Source: Gastracanthus pulcherrimus
Lineage: Eukaryota; Arthropoda; Insecta; Hymenoptera; Pteromalidae
DNA length: 64,000 nucleotides
NCBI GenBank assembly: GCA_949152435.1
Contig: OX424572.1
Span: 42,430,598-42,494,597 of the forward strand
Direction of reading: 5' to 3'
The notes below the pieces were generated by a model, which did no database searches, was not told where the DNA came from, and saw only the letters and a program-made list of their open reading frames with translations. Below are positions 43,623-56,163 of this stretch, one piece after another (positions within the stretch are counted from its first letter, which is position 1; each line of letters opens with the position of its first letter). The position numbers and the translations under genes are program-made.

Positions 43623-44645
43623 ACACTGAGAGAAAGAATTCCTTGTGGCAAATAAAGCATTCATTTGTCGCAACGCGAGTTGAAAGTATTTGTGGCAAAT
43701 GACAATTTATTAACAAAAAAGTAATAATTCTTAACTATTAAGAACTTGTTCCTTTGAAAAAAAGCATCAAAATTTCTTTCGAAGATGTACACATTTCCTA
43801 ATAGTTAGAGAATGTGACGTTAAATGAAAATCAAGTAAAACAATAATTATATAATAAATATATTATAAGTTCAATATTCACGATTAGTTGAATAAAATAT
43901 AACTCTGTGAATATTGATCGCATTTTGTCAAGAAATTACGCATTTACGAGCCGATTCACTTTTGGGAGTCCCGATACAACCAACCGTTACTATACTATGA
44001 CTATACGGCATCTCGCGGCCGGAGCGTGTTTTTCCCGGATTCAAAGCTTGCGTCCCAAAAAAATTGGAAAATACCCGGTTGCCAGCCAAATATAAAAAAT
44101 AATTAATGAAAAGCTAAAATGAGTGTATTTTTGTATGTATATATATGCGTATTCTTGTTATTTTTTATGTATCATAACATACATTTTTGTCAATAACTAT
44201 GATAATTAATGCTAAATTATTTTTATAAAAATTGCATGGGTTATTAGAAAAAATATATATGTGCGCCCACGGGCCCCCGTAGACACGGGACTATGCAGCA
44301 GAGCCACCTTAATTAATAAGTTATTTTTGTAAATTTTTATTACACTTTACATTGTATATCATGAAGTAAAAATAATTATCGGCAAGTTTATACCATCAAT
44401 TGCAATCTCCATATGTACGCAAAAAATATAGAAAGTATATCCTATAATTTAGTGTATTTAATAAAAACATCAATTCCTCATTACAATCAAAATTAAATAT
44501 TAGTCATTGATATCTTAAATGTTAGTGATTGAATTCTTAACTATTAAGAACTAACGCATTCAACGTCCCATACAAAATTCAAGTCACCGAAAACTTAACT
44601 GTTAAGAAATATTCACTTGCCGCAAGGATTTATTTCTCTCAGTGT
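43623..44645. mobile_element. 1.0-kb inverted-repeat element with CACTGAGAGAAA ends
   Basis: Left ACACTGAGAGAAAGAATTCC TTGTGGCAA and right, reversed, ACACTGAGAGAAATAAATCC TTGCGGCAA agree closely. Complementary TAACTATTAAGAACT motifs lie near 43735 and 44535. A GC-richer core (43900-44095) has a short frame without recognised homology. Confidence 0.75.
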
Positions 44646-44683
44646 AGATATGTTCTTATTGCTCCATGGTGATTAAATTTAAA

Positions 44684-45180
44684 TGATGAAGTCTCCATCG
44701 ATCTCGTGGAACTATACCGTTTATTTGCTATAAAATAACTAGCGAAGTTTCGGAAGTTTTTTATTTACTCCCCTCTTCATAGCCATAACAATTACAAAAA
44801 ATTAACAGTGAGTGTCAAATAATAAATTAAAACATATATATATATAATTACAAATATCAATGCACCTAGATAATTTACTTATATTCTCGAAGAGACCAAC
44901 GAACTAATAGCATAATTACTCCAGTGTAATGGCACCTCTAAAAAACATTTTAAGTTAATTACAAATGAATAAAGCATAAAAAACTACTAACAATCCATAG
45001 TGCATAAAGCAATTAAAAACTGTTTTAATTATTAAAAAAGAACCCATATTTTTTACTCACGTAAACAGTAATGAACGTACTCCATCCAGTGGTTTAGAGT
45101 AAAAAAAAACTCCCGAAACGTTGCTAGTTATTTCGTAACAAATAAACGGTATAGTTCCACGAGATCGATTGAATCTTCAT
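44684..45180. mobile_element. 0.5-kb inverted-repeat element with CGATCTCGTGGAACTATACC arms
   Basis: Left arm 44687-44790 (ATCGATCTCGTGGAACTATA, then AACTAGCGAAGTTTCGG) is the reverse complement of right arm 45085-45180 (CTCCCGAAACGTTGCTAGTT, then TATAGTTCCACGAGATCGAT). A diverged single arm is at 29250-29340. Confidence 0.7.
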
Positions 45181-45698
45181 TACTTAAAAAATATTTACTT
45201 ACCAAAATAACGTAAAATTCAGTGGTGTAAGACACCCCGCTAATCTTTGGTTTACTAACCGTGAGTAAGTGATGTCTACATGTATACCGACACCTGGGAC
45301 ATGTTGAGACGTAAATACAAATCTTTTGCCTAGCCACAGCTAATATTTTACTAATGAATTCAGTCCAAATTTAATTCCAGTTTATAATGTGCTAGTAGAA
45401 AGGGAGAAAGCGTTTTATAAAACCTCTATTGCTGATGAAACGTTGTAATAATTATATTTATAATGATTTAATATGGTTAGATCAGCTGAACTAACGTTCC
45501 AGATATTTTATAGAGCTGATAAGAGTTATTTTAGAATAGTGGTCCAAGGTCCAAGAAACCCCACTGGTCCAAGACACCCCCTCTATGGTATATTTATCAA
45601 ATTATGTTAAACTAGGGAACAATACGCTAGGAAAGTATTTTTGGCGCGTAACACTCGCACTGCACCACCTACCAGATTTTGTTTTTCAATTATACTAT

Positions 45699-45860
45699 GT
45701 CGAGTCGCGGGGACTGAACAAGCTCGGGACCGAAAGTCTCGGGGACTGCAATGTGCATTTAGTATAGGAGGCTTTCAGTCCCCGAGACATCCCCATGTAT
45801 AAGAGCATTGCAGTTCCCACGTAATTTCAGTCCCCGAGTTCTCAGTCCCCGCGACCCGAC
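45699..45860. mobile_element. GC-rich 160-bp hairpin element
   Basis: Arms TCGAGTCGCGGGGACTGA / TCAGTCCCCGCGACCCGA at the ends and CTCGGGACCGAAAGTC / AGTCCCCGAG inside. AGTCCCCGAG occurs repeatedly. Base composition contrasts sharply with the AT-rich intron. Confidence 0.75.
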
Positions 45861-48120
45861 TGCATATACGTACACGACTAGCAGATACGCAATGACATCT
45901 CATTTACATGAATTATTTATGGAGAAGACTTGGTGTGTCAGTCAATCTTCATCTTATTTTAATGCAAACTGCATATCAAAAACTACCTTACTTATAATTT
46001 TTCTGGTACAATCTACAGTTCAATTTTTTCAATGCAATCTAGCATTTAGTTTTTTCAATGCAATCTACTGTTTAGTTTATCAAATAGACCGTTTAAAGAA
46101 GCTGATGTTTCCCTGTTTACTATATATATATATATTTTCCTCGTTTACTGTATACATCAAGTTGACATAATATTACTGCTATTAAATCATCTTAAAGTGA
46201 TGTGAAATATACCGCTCACCGTATTTCTATCGTATCTGCTCTACATTCTTTTTATTTCTAAAATAGATTAATATTATTATTGTTTAGCAATTTTGGACCT
46301 GGTTCGAATGGGGGAAGGGGGTATTATTTACCCACGATAGTTTTTCGATTAGTTTTCCGCTCCAAGTAGGCTTGAGATCATAAATATGGACTGTCTTATA
46401 GGCCGATACCCTTTGGAGATTTTTGGTTAATGATTCTTATTATAGACATATGCGATTCACAAAGGTTATGATCATGTATCACTTCTGTTTATAGAGATTT
46501 GTTGCATCAGAGTGACATTTTATACACGCGCATTTAACCCTAGGCCACAACCCTTCTTTATAGTTACGTCGACAAAATATCATTCGTTTATGGAACCCAC
46601 TAACTTCATTCTCATATGAGGTTAGCCTGGGTGTAGATTTTAAGGTAGAAGATTATTTTTAGTGAACTAAAAACGTTATAAGGAGACCGGTACAAATATA
46701 TGAATAGGAAGTAAATAAAATCTGTTTTAAAGAAAATATAAGCAATCAAAAATTATTTATTAAAGAAATGGTCAAAAAATGTTGATCGAAAAAATATGCG
46801 TCTTTGTCAAAAATAAAATATAAATAAATCTAACGTTGGACTCTTATTGATAGATGTTTGAACTGATAAAAAAAGTGTGATATAATTCTTTCCAAAAAAA
46901 TATAATTATTTAAAGTATTGAAAATCATGAAATTTAAAAATATCATAAATAAGTATTTTAGTATTGATCTTTGTAAAAATCTAATTTAAAAGTGTTTTTA
47001 ATAATGTATTTTAATATTATACATTTGACATTTGTCTAATAATAAGTAGTTTTTTATTCACCAATAAGTAAAGTAATTATGTCATCAATCTCATATAGAC
47101 CTATTCAATGCTTAACTTTTTTAAATACAGGTGTCTTTTCAAAATAGTATTGTTAAAATTCAAATTATTTAAAATCATGTCAAACAAGATTTTGAGTTGA
47201 TTCTGGCCGTATTTAACATTTCGTATAAACACATAGGCCATCAGTGACGCTCCATGCGACAAGCTGGGTAATGTGCATTCATAATTGATCGAGAGAATTA
47301 GTGTCACTTTTGGTTGTGCACGTCAATAATATGTAATTGTACATATTTATGTATGTATATTGAAGTTATTTCAAATAACACATTTACTGTCATTGGTGTA
47401 AAATAAATCCTTAGTAGCCCTACGAGTTTAAAAAATTACGAGCCTACAACACATGGGTCCGAGAAACCCGATTTCTAGTTGTTGGTGCTTTCATTCTATG
47501 ACAAACGTTGTCAACTGCTTTGGCACTGTGCTTTCTCAAAGAGAATTTAATGAAAATTATTATAAATCCGGGAAAGTTGTACAGTACCGCCCGCCATGGA
47601 TGAAAAACATATGCGAAATACAATACGTACTCAAAGAAAAATTCATTGTTTAATAAAGTTAAATCACATTTAACGTGAAAATGTAAATACGCACGTAAAA
47701 ATATCACCTACTATAGATGAATAAAAAAATTTGATGCTCCATGAAAATGCACCTTCAAGCTCTATCTTCCATTATGAAATTTTGTAAGAATATCATTTTA
47801 AATAGCTTTAGTATATTCTCTTCAATTCTTTTTATGTTGATTTTTCTAATTAATTTCAGTACAATTCATCAAAGTTTTATCTGAAAACTCTATAGAGATT
47901 AGAAGCACTATAAAAAACGTCTAGCGGCGCACGTGTGCTCGATGTATATACTAACTAATTTCAACGAGCAATCTTTATCAAGCGTGACTTCTGATAAAAT
48001 AAAAATGTACCCACATATGCAAATATGCAATTAAACGAATACAACAAGCGGGAATAAATCATTGATATTAATTAACTTTAAATAATCGTTAAAAATGAAT
48101 TACGCGCGACCCGCACTCAC
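45861..48120. other. Hexamerin intron 1, 5' part
   Basis: Mostly unremarkable. 47500-47640 shares CTTTCTCAAAGAGAATTTAA-type sequence with 13199-13270, another dispersed repeat copy. No gene seen. Confidence 0.4.
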
Positions 48121-48348
48121 ATGATTTTCGCAGGCGGCGGCGACATCCTCGATCTTGTAATTCCTCACGCGTTCGAAGACCTCGGGATGATTCTTGGGCG
48201 CATCTCGGGTGCTCCAGAGTAGCTGAAAAACGAGCTCCTGCTTGCGCAAAAATTCCGCGTCGCCTGACGGAATTTCGGCAGCTCGACCGCCGCTCATTGA
48301 CAGAATCACGGAAAGCAGGCCGAAAACGACGTAGTAGGGGCGTGTCAT
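48121..48348 (-). CDS. Hexamerin-like gene, exon 1 (start, signal peptide)
   Basis: Codes residues 1-76. The start ATG is at 48346-48348. Residues 1-24 form a signal peptide: MTRP, then a hydrophobic core (VVFGLLSVILSM), then a small-residue end at GGRAA. The mature start EIPSGDAEFLRKQELVFQLL resembles the amphipathic first helix of hexamerin N domains. The exon ends ENH in phase 0 at a strong GTGAGT donor (48115-48120). An in-frame extension past the donor soon ends in a stop, supporting splicing. The next exon is 9.4 kb away. The signal peptide agrees with secretion into haemolymph. Confidence 0.82.
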
Positions 48349-48480
48349 TTTAGTTTAAGAAACAACGATGACGGGTATAAACAAAATTGTTTTAACCTGC
48401 TCTTTATTGTCCGTTCTGTCGGTTGTGTGCGACTTTTCGACGCTCCGACAAGCAAAAGTTCGAAAATTGATTTGACAAAT

Positions 48481-48490
48481 GCTTTTATAT
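48481..48490 (-). promoter_or_regulatory. TATA box of the hexamerin-like gene
   Basis: Minus strand reads ATATAAAAGC about 133 bp upstream of the ATG. A start of transcription about 30 bp downstream would fall near 48452, giving a 5' leader of roughly 100 nt without an upstream ATG that I noticed. TATA promoters are usual for strongly regulated fat-body genes, but use of this one is inference. Confidence 0.55.
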
Positions 48491-48830
48491 CGCGAACAGC
48501 GGGCCATTATCATTCTGTAATTTATCATCGAACTTTCGTGACCTCGTGTGAAGAAGAGTTGCGAAAGTACGTTTTTTTATCGTTCCACGATGACGAGCCT
48601 CGAAAATTCGTGCGATTTCTTGTTCATTGAAATGAAGAAAATGTAGTCGTGCGGAATTTACTATAGAAATTATATCTAGATTGTGGAGTTCATTTGGAAG
48701 ATCGTGTAAATATAATAAGCTTTAATTGTGATAGTAAAAAAAGTTTTGCTAAAGACATTGTACACACGTGTTTTGAAACCTCAAGAATTAAAAATACACT
48801 ATTTTTTAGAACATGCATGTATGGATGTGG

Positions 48831-48933
48831 ATGTGTGCGTGCGTGCGTGTATGCGTGCGTGCGTGCGTGCGTGTGTGTGCTTGCGTATGTGTGCGTGTAT
48901 GCGTGCGTGCGCGTGTGTGTGTGTCTGTGTGTG
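48831..48933. repeat. GTGC/GTGT-rich microsatellite
   Basis: Imperfect runs of GTGCGTGC and GTGTGTGT, potential Z-DNA, upstream of the hexamerin promoter. Confidence 0.85.
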
Positions 48934-48939
48934 GTGGAT

Positions 48940-51900
48940 GAGCATATCTTGGAAAATAGTCGATCTAATTGAATTTTTCAGGGCTCACTTCTTTTTATTT
49001 TTACTGCGATTATTTTTACTTTGTGAAGTATACAAAAAATTATGATTGTTTGATACGTTTTTGTTTTCAGCGATTTTCTGATTTTTGGACCTTAGTATTT
49101 TATGATTTTCTATATCTTCAATTAAGATAGTATCATAAATGGATTGTAAATGCATTTGAAAGAGCATGCAATTAAATTTAGGTAAAAAATTTTCGCTAGC
49201 AAAAAGGTATTTTTACGTAACGTGGTTAAGGTGCGTATCCACCGATTTTTCTAAAATCGTTTTCCATTAATAATCATTTTTGAGATTTTGATATGTTAAT
49301 ATTATTGGCCACAAAACAAGACTATGTACTAATTTTGAGTCTTTTGTACTCATCTGATGTCGAAGAAGTGCAGTATTTAAAATTTAATTTATTTGAAAAA
49401 AGAAATTGATACTGATTGTAAATATATACTACAGAATCTTATTCTTGAGGTTTTTGGGGTCACTGATTTTAATTTTTGAAGTTATATTTCGAAAATTCAA
49501 TATGGCGGATCCAAAATAGAGAACTAAATTGATAAAAATTCATAATATTTAATGACAATCGATATATGGTTTTTTTAGTGGCTGAATTCAAATTTGAAAG
49601 CAGATTTTAAGGATTCAATATGGCGAAACTAAATCGGTAAATGTTTTAACTTTTTTAAAAGTTTTAAAATGTAACTTTATATTTGAATTTATCGACACAA
49701 ACAATTCTGAATATCAATTTTTACAAAATTTACAGTTTTTCTTTGAATTTTGGTCTGACATATTGGATCTACTATCTTGGATTCGAGAATTTAAAACATT
49801 TAATCAAAACTATAGGAAACCACTATGCATGTGATAATCAGTTTGTATTGCGTGTCCGGAAGGATTAATATGATTTAACGTTTGCAAAATTTTTATAATT
49901 GATTTGTTTCACTATGGTTTTAAACAATTATTATATACATTGAAATGCAAAATATTTTTTTTAAACTTTTATAGAGGTTTATAATTTTTTCTCTAATCAA
50001 TATAAAAAGCTTATTCAAGGAGGTCCTTTTTCTCGCCGCAGCGAACATGTTAACATTATAAGTATATACTTCGAGAAAAACGCATTATTTAAAATATATT
50101 ACATAAGCATTATATTGTACTTTTTAATTTAATAATTTATGTCTCTTTACGTGCTAAATTCAACAACTTTAAGTCTCAGTATTTATAATTCTGTACACTA
50201 CGTAACATAAACGGTCTTTTTGACTAGCCATATTAGCTTTTTATTGAGCATAAAGTCAATAAATAAAATTATTTAATTGTGTGATCGTCATTGTTTACAT
50301 CTTAATAGAAAATTATATTTCTTGAATTTTGTTAAATTTGATTGATATAAAACGGAAATATAATACATTATTAAAATTTCCACATACAAAAATTACTGTG
50401 AGAACGGAAGCGTCTATAATATTGTGGTTTCCGCTATTAGTTTTAACTTTGATAATTCTATAAAAAAAGTAAGTAGTCGTTGTATATCATTAAGATAAAA
50501 GAATATTCTAGCGAAGAAGCTGCTGAATAATGCAAACTACTAGATAAGGATATCTGTCGGTATTAATTTTTAATGAGAATATAATTTTTATTAATGACAA
50601 AAAGCATAAGTGATATCCCTATTAACTACTTGACAAGAATATTTAATGTGAGATAACGGTTTGATTTTAACTGTACTCGTATAAAATCGAAGCGCAAAAG
50701 AGTTAAAACAAATCTCCCTTCATGAAAATTCATAAAAATGCATGAAATATTAGAAGTTCCAGTTGTCCACCAAAAACTTTCCTGAAAGAAACTTTCCTAA
50801 AGTGTAGATTATACAATCTCTTTTAAGATTCGAGTAAAAATTCCGCAGTCAAGCGATTCGCGAGAAAATTTATTAAAATGAGGAATTTAATGTGCGACGA
50901 GGAGAATTGCACATATCTGTCAATCTCTAAGTGGCTGAATATTTTACCTACGTCATTCGCTCATCCTGCTGACTTAAAGTCGTCTGACGATAATTTGAAA
51001 GTTGATTAGGATATTTAACTGTGCATTTATTCCCGATGACGGCTGTTGAATGCAGGCTCAATACTACTTATTATAGTTGTCTTATCGCTGCATTTAAATA
51101 TCGTACTTTTTACGACGTGCATATATGCACATATATTGTTGACTGTATAATAAAAGATAGAAGATGAAAATTATTGGTTCTCACTTTGGAACATAATAAA
51201 TTAATACGTACGATAAGAATAATCAATAGTCACTGCACATTTTTCAAGCCTTCTTCTGTTGCTTGCACATGTAGAACAAAAATATATGAATCGATAATAT
51301 TGTTAGTTTCAAGGGTAAGGAAATCGAAGAGAGAAATAACAAAACACTTCATTTTGATATTTTTTATTTATAAGATTTGTGCACACATCATTTTAAAAAA
51401 TCGGTGCTAATTGATTTAATGGATTGCTTTCACGAAGCTCTCTAAGGAATTAAAAATTACATTATTTTCTTAATTGAAATAAACTTGTTGAATATATGCT
51501 TATTTTTGTATGTATTTAGAACAAAGGTCTGCAAATTTTTTTCCGGTTTTCAAAAGTATATTGTTAAAAAATAGTATTACTTTACGTACTTTAAGAATGT
51601 ACGCATCGTATTTTCTACATATCTCGTGTAAAAATTGAAAAGAAAAGAAGGTTTAAATTTTTAGTTATTTTTCACAATTATTTTTATTAAAATAAGTACT
51701 TAATTTTATCCGATCGATTCCAGCATAGGTTGTGCCCGTTATACCTGCAAAATTTTACCGTAACACGCACACATACACATACATGTATTTTTAAGAAATC
51801 GATATCTATTCTGATTCAGAAACTTTGAAAAAAAGAACGAAATTCATCTACATTTTGAATTACAAAACGTTCATCAACTTATAAGAGTAAATCGAAGTGA

Positions 51901-52738
51901 ATTTTAACCACTTTAAAACTTCATATTACTTATAATTAGAGTTCAGACCTCCAAGAAACGAATTCCGCTGAAACTTTGAAAATAATTTTCTTCTACCTCA
52001 AAATTAAACCCAGCATCCGTGGATTGATCTAATAATATGTCCGAGAACCTGAGATACAGCTAAAAATTATAGCATTGCCCATATGTCCAATGTTAAAAAT
52101 CTTGTATATGTAGATATACTATTAATGTTAATAAAATGCTGTATCTTCTATACAGAGGCCATATTCGAAAAAACTACGGGTACTGGATTTCATTCTTTGG
52201 TACCAGAAAATGATCCCTGAAGTTGTAGTAAAATCCGGAAATCCGTTTCCCAAAGGTCTGACACTTTCCTTGTTAGTTTGTTACACTGCAAATGTGAATG
52301 AGTGAGCACTCATTGATTTAAAATATAATAGTTCGGATACACTGATGAATTGTTTTTTTCTTAATAATCACGTCACCGAGTGATATCTTTTGAAATAAGT
52401 GCTTTAGTTTTGTTAAAATTTTCTATATATTCAAACATCCAAGAATTAACATTGTTTACGATTAAGGTGATTCTACCATGAAAATAAAGATTATAGATGC
52501 TTCCAAAATTAATGTATATAGCTCATATAATAATTAAAATTTTCCCGCTGTAGAAGTTCAAAGTAGGTTGTCGTTATATTTCAAAGGATGCACAAATTGT
52601 TCAGAAACTAGTGCAGGGTATATAATCGTAATCTATATGTATGCTTAAAGACGCATTAAAATCTTTATCTCTGCAAATAAATTTCTAGCATATGTGTATT
52701 AACTTTCAATTATTATTTTTCAATCGTAATGTTATAGT
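48940..52738. other. Intergenic region between hexamerin and IR gene
   Basis: AT-rich. Sequence near 48970-49220 resembles the dispersed repeat class (CATTTGAAAGAGCATGCAAT), and ATATGGCGGATCCAAAATAG at about 49501 resembles a string near 10015. No gene recognised. Confidence 0.4.
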
Positions 52739-53270
52739 TCAATCACATTTACGATTTCTAACATTGACCTTGACGGCACAAGCTTTCCGTTTCTTCTTAC
52801 CCTTTTTCAACCGAAACTTAAATACAACCATTTCCCCAACAAATACACAGAAGCACACCCCATAACCAAACAAAATAAAGAAGAAATCCCCTTTGTAAGT
52901 TGTATCTTTCAGCTCCTCCGCCAGTTTTTCCTCCTCGTTCTCCTCGCCTCCGGTTGCGTTCCTGATCCTCGAAAACTTGTAGTAGTCGAGCCACCACCTG
53001 GACTGAATCCCCGACTCGACGATTCGCATGATCACCTCGTTGAAGCGGTGCGTGTAGGGCGAGGCCTTGCGCAGGATGTAGGCGCGCGTCGCCGACCAGA
53101 AGCACGGCTTGGCGAGTTTCATGCGGTCCTGGCCCATGGGGTCCTTGTGCATGCGCAGCAGCAACTGCGCGCGCAGGTCCTCGAGGACGCAGGTCACGTT
53201 GCCGTGGGTCAGTAGTAGGTCGGGACAGATCTCCGAGTAGTCCGGCCTCGGCTCCGAACGTTTCGCTAGT
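52739..53270 (-). CDS. Ionotropic receptor (IR) gene 1, exon 3 (S2 lobe and last membrane segment)
   Basis: Codes the end of residue 479 to 655 and the stop. The acceptor is ACATTCTAG|ACTAGC. It carries DYSEICPDLLLTHGNVTC and CVLEDL, then KLAKPCFWSATRAYILRKAS PYTHRFNEVI, the S2 lobe with the amphipathic helix before the last membrane span. Then comes a charged loop (GGEENEEEKLAEEL), membrane segment about 608-628 (FFFILFGYGVCFCVFVGEMVV) and a basic cytosolic tail. The IR2 exon at 61827-62361 aligns throughout with the same start phase, showing a tandem family. Confidence 0.86.
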
Positions 53271-53329
53271 CTAGAATGTGTAGAGAATGAAGAAATGCGA
53301 GACTGTGGGGAGGATCTTAAAGTATCCTT

Positions 53330-53990
53330 TGTAAACCCTAAGTTTTTTCAAGTCTAAATCACGAACCGCTATATCATAAACTCTCAATTCATCAGTTCTA
53401 AACCCTGAAACTAAACCTTTAACCATTATACTGATAAACCTAGTATATTTAAACCCTCAACTCTTAAACGTTATGTAATTAACACTTTAACCTTATAAAC
53501 CCTTGAACGATAAATACTTAAATCACAAGCACTAAACCCATAAACCTTAAATTCTTAAACTCTAAAAAATCATTAAATCTTAAACTTTTAAACCTTAAAC
53601 ACTGAACCCTTAAACCTTGAACAAATAAACCCTGAACACTTAAATTTACAACGCTAAAAAAATTTATAAGCCTTAATGTATTTAATCTTAAACTCCAAAT
53701 TTTTAAACCCATGAATTCTAAACAAGAAAAACCTCAAACCTCAATCTTTCAAATCTGAAGTTTCCATTTAAGCAATCGTAGATTTAAGATTATAGAGTTT
53801 AGCATTTAAGACTTAAGAAGTTAGGATTTAAGGGTTTAAGTTTTAAGAGTTTAAGGCTTATTAATTGAATCCTTTTAGGTTTGTAGTTTAAGAGTTTGTG
53901 GTTATAGAGTTAAGGATTTCTGGGTTAAGTGTATGCAGTTTTATGGTTTGATGATTTATAGTTTCTGGGTTTCTGGATATACTTAAGATC
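53330..53990. repeat. Degenerate TTAAACCCT-type array with an inverted partner, in IR intron 2
   Basis: 53330-53750 is built of short imperfect units around TAAACCCT, TTAAACCTT, CTTAAACTCT. 53760-53990 shows the complementary TTTAAGGG, GTTTAAG, GAGTTTAAGG units. So two blocks face each other, making a long imperfect inverted structure. The unit recalls but does not equal the insect telomere repeat TTAGG. Confidence 0.75.
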
Positions 53991-54458
53991 AAAATTAATT
54001 TGTCTTGAACATTTGGGTAGAGAAGAAGGGGAAGGGAAGAGGAATCGATCACTGTGGTATATCAGCGCCTGACGAGGACTATGTGATGATATAATTCCGA
54101 CACGTTAGATAAAATCGTATTTATATAATTTACGATCAGTAACACAATTGGGATACTAAACTTATAATTTTGTATTTTTAATCATGTTTTTTAATTATGT
54201 TATCATAAAAACTGAAATCATAGGACTACTAATAATGAAAGCAAAGTGAGAAGTAGATTCTAAAGCAAGCTAAGAAAAATGGATGAATTAAAATATCTCG
54301 GTATAATAATAAATAAAAGAAATAAAGAAGAAAAGTAAATTAGAAAGAATGTACTTTTGTAAAATGCTTATTTCTACACTATTATCGATACTTCATACAA
54401 TATTAATTCATGTACAACATTTTTCGAACTTAAATAATACCGATGCATCCTTACTCAC

Positions 54459-54907
54459 CTTTGCGAAGTCTCACCACCAAAGCCAAAAGTTATATTGAAC
54501 ATGTTCGGATGTAGTATGGGAACGAGTCCGGACTCGTCCAGGTCCTCTAAGCTTTCGAAGGCTTTATAGGAGCTCGTATCGAGATTGATGCTGGTTAGCT
54601 GGGCAAAGATATTGGACGAGTAGAAGACAGACACAACCAGGATACAAGCGTAGACGAACCTCTCGCGTAGTCTCGTAGGCTGTCTAGGAACCGAGATACC
54701 GAGAATGAGGAAGCCTATGTTCAGAGGATGCCAGATGATGATTTTGTCGGCTTTCAGGATAAACGTGAAGAGCCAGATCACAGTGATGAGAATGATGATC
54801 GTGAGGCAGGAGACGACGAAACTCTGGTCCAGGAGGATGCTCGTCGTGGGGATCAGAGGTACGACGGCACAGCTCTGCTCCATACTAAGATATGACGTTC
54901 GATCAAC
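54459..54907 (-). CDS. IR gene 1, exon 2 (channel domain)
   Basis: Codes residues 330-478 plus two bases of 479. The acceptor is GTCCGACAG|GTTGAT and the donor CAAAG|GTGAGT. It contains SYLSMEQSCAVVPLIP, a first membrane span about 358-380 (FVVSCLTIIILITVIWLFTF), a pore loop with WHPLNIGFLILG (386-401), the span RERFVYACILVVSVFYSSNI about 410-432, then SINLDTSSYKAFESLEDLDE. This order is that of the ionotropic glutamate receptor/IR ion channel. The SYTANLAA signature of true glutamate receptors is replaced by a divergent FYSSNIFAQLTS, as in antennal and divergent IRs. Confidence 0.87.
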
Positions 54908-55250
54908 CTGTCGGACAAAGAATAACTTGGAGACCTACTAACATTCTAGATATTTCTTAGTAGAAAATATTGGTTTGCTAAATTATAATACTCATTTTTA
55001 GCAAACCTTACAAAACTATTCAATTTAGGACACACGGTTTGGCAAAACTTGACATAATCAAACAAATCTGACTTTGTTGAGCAAAGTTTGATAACAATCA
55101 CTTTTTACGACAAAAACATACAAATTTGGGCAAGGAATAAATATTGCATAGTTTAGCAAATGTATATAAAAATTGTATAAAGTTCACCAAAATTAATAAT
55201 GATACAGAGTTACCAAACGGTAGGTAAAATTAGCCAATAACCTGATTCAC

Positions 55251-55960
55251 TTTAGGGGGCAGGCCTGAGTTAAACTCATAAAAGAAGATTTTCATTTATG
55301 AGTTCAGAAAATTTTTAATGTTTAAAAGCAATTATTCTGAAAAATTTGATGCTATCAATACAGAATAATATCTTAAATTTTACACATCAAATTAAATCAT
55401 TATTTTCAAGATCACATTTATTAAAGGAACTTTGTTCCTCACACGATTCTAAGTGATATGATAAACGAAATTTATTTTTTCAACGGTTATTCGACTTCTA
55501 TTAACATGTATTACAAAAAGAGCGGAGCACTTTTTCGTTAAATTTTTGTTATTATTTTTAATGGAGTTTCATTCGATTTTTGAAAAAATTATTTTAATAT
55601 TTTTTAAAAAATTGATTAGATCTGCAAGAAAGATCAATAAAAAAAATTCGAACGAAAAAGTGCTTCGCTCATTTTGTAATACATGTCAAAAAGAGATAAA
55701 TAACCTACGAAAAAAAAATTTCTTTCATCATCTAGAATTGTGTGAGGAACAAAGTTCCTTTAATAAATATGGTATTGAAAATAGTGAGTTATTGTGACGT
55801 GTAGGATCAAGATTTTAAAGTTTTACAGTGGTAAAATTAAAGATATTTCTAAGTATTAGTAGCATACAAGTTTTCAGAACGAATGCTTTTAAACATAAAA
55901 AGTATTCTGGACTCATAAAAAAATTATTTTTTGGGTTTAACCCAGGCATGCTCCCTTAAA
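55251..55960. mobile_element. 0.7-kb palindromic element in IR intron 1
   Basis: Ends TTTAGGGGGCAGGCCTGAGT and, reversed from the right, TTTAAGGGAGCATGCCTGGG. Inside, AAAGGAACTTTGTTCCTCAC (55422-55441) faces GTGAGGAACAAAGTTCCTTT (55742-55761), and AACATGTATTACAAAA faces TTTTGTAATACATGT. The two arms of about 350 bp meet near 55600. A frame at 55546-55797 is not recognised. Confidence 0.85.
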
Positions 55961-56163
55961 TGCGAATTTGCCAAACCATGCTGAAATTTACCAACAGCTT
56001 GACTAAATTTTGCTTAATTTGGCTAAACTGTTCTGAACTTTGGTATTCCTTGCTAAATTTTGCAGAACCTTGCTCATTTATGCTTAGTCTTGCAAAACAT
56101 AAGATTTAGCCAAGCTTGTCGAAAAATTTTTTGAATTAAAGTTTCGTGTCATAGGGAACTAAC

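Larger units (their letters stand above)
41601..45582. mobile_element. Possible 4-kb DNA transposon relic with GGGTGTCTTGGACCA ends
   Basis: Left GGTGTCTAATTGGACCA (41602-41618) and right TGGTCCAAGACACCCC (45565-45580) are inverted with about three mismatches. Secondary copies of TCCAAGACACCC and GTAAGACACCCC occur at 41777 and 45228. The interior has no transposase frame and holds other, nested inverted-repeat elements, so the 4-kb span may instead be two unrelated short elements. Confidence 0.4.

Noticed and set aside
48694..49045. Cysteine/arginine/valine-rich frames
   Set aside because: By-product of the GTGC/GTGT microsatellite, with no gene context.
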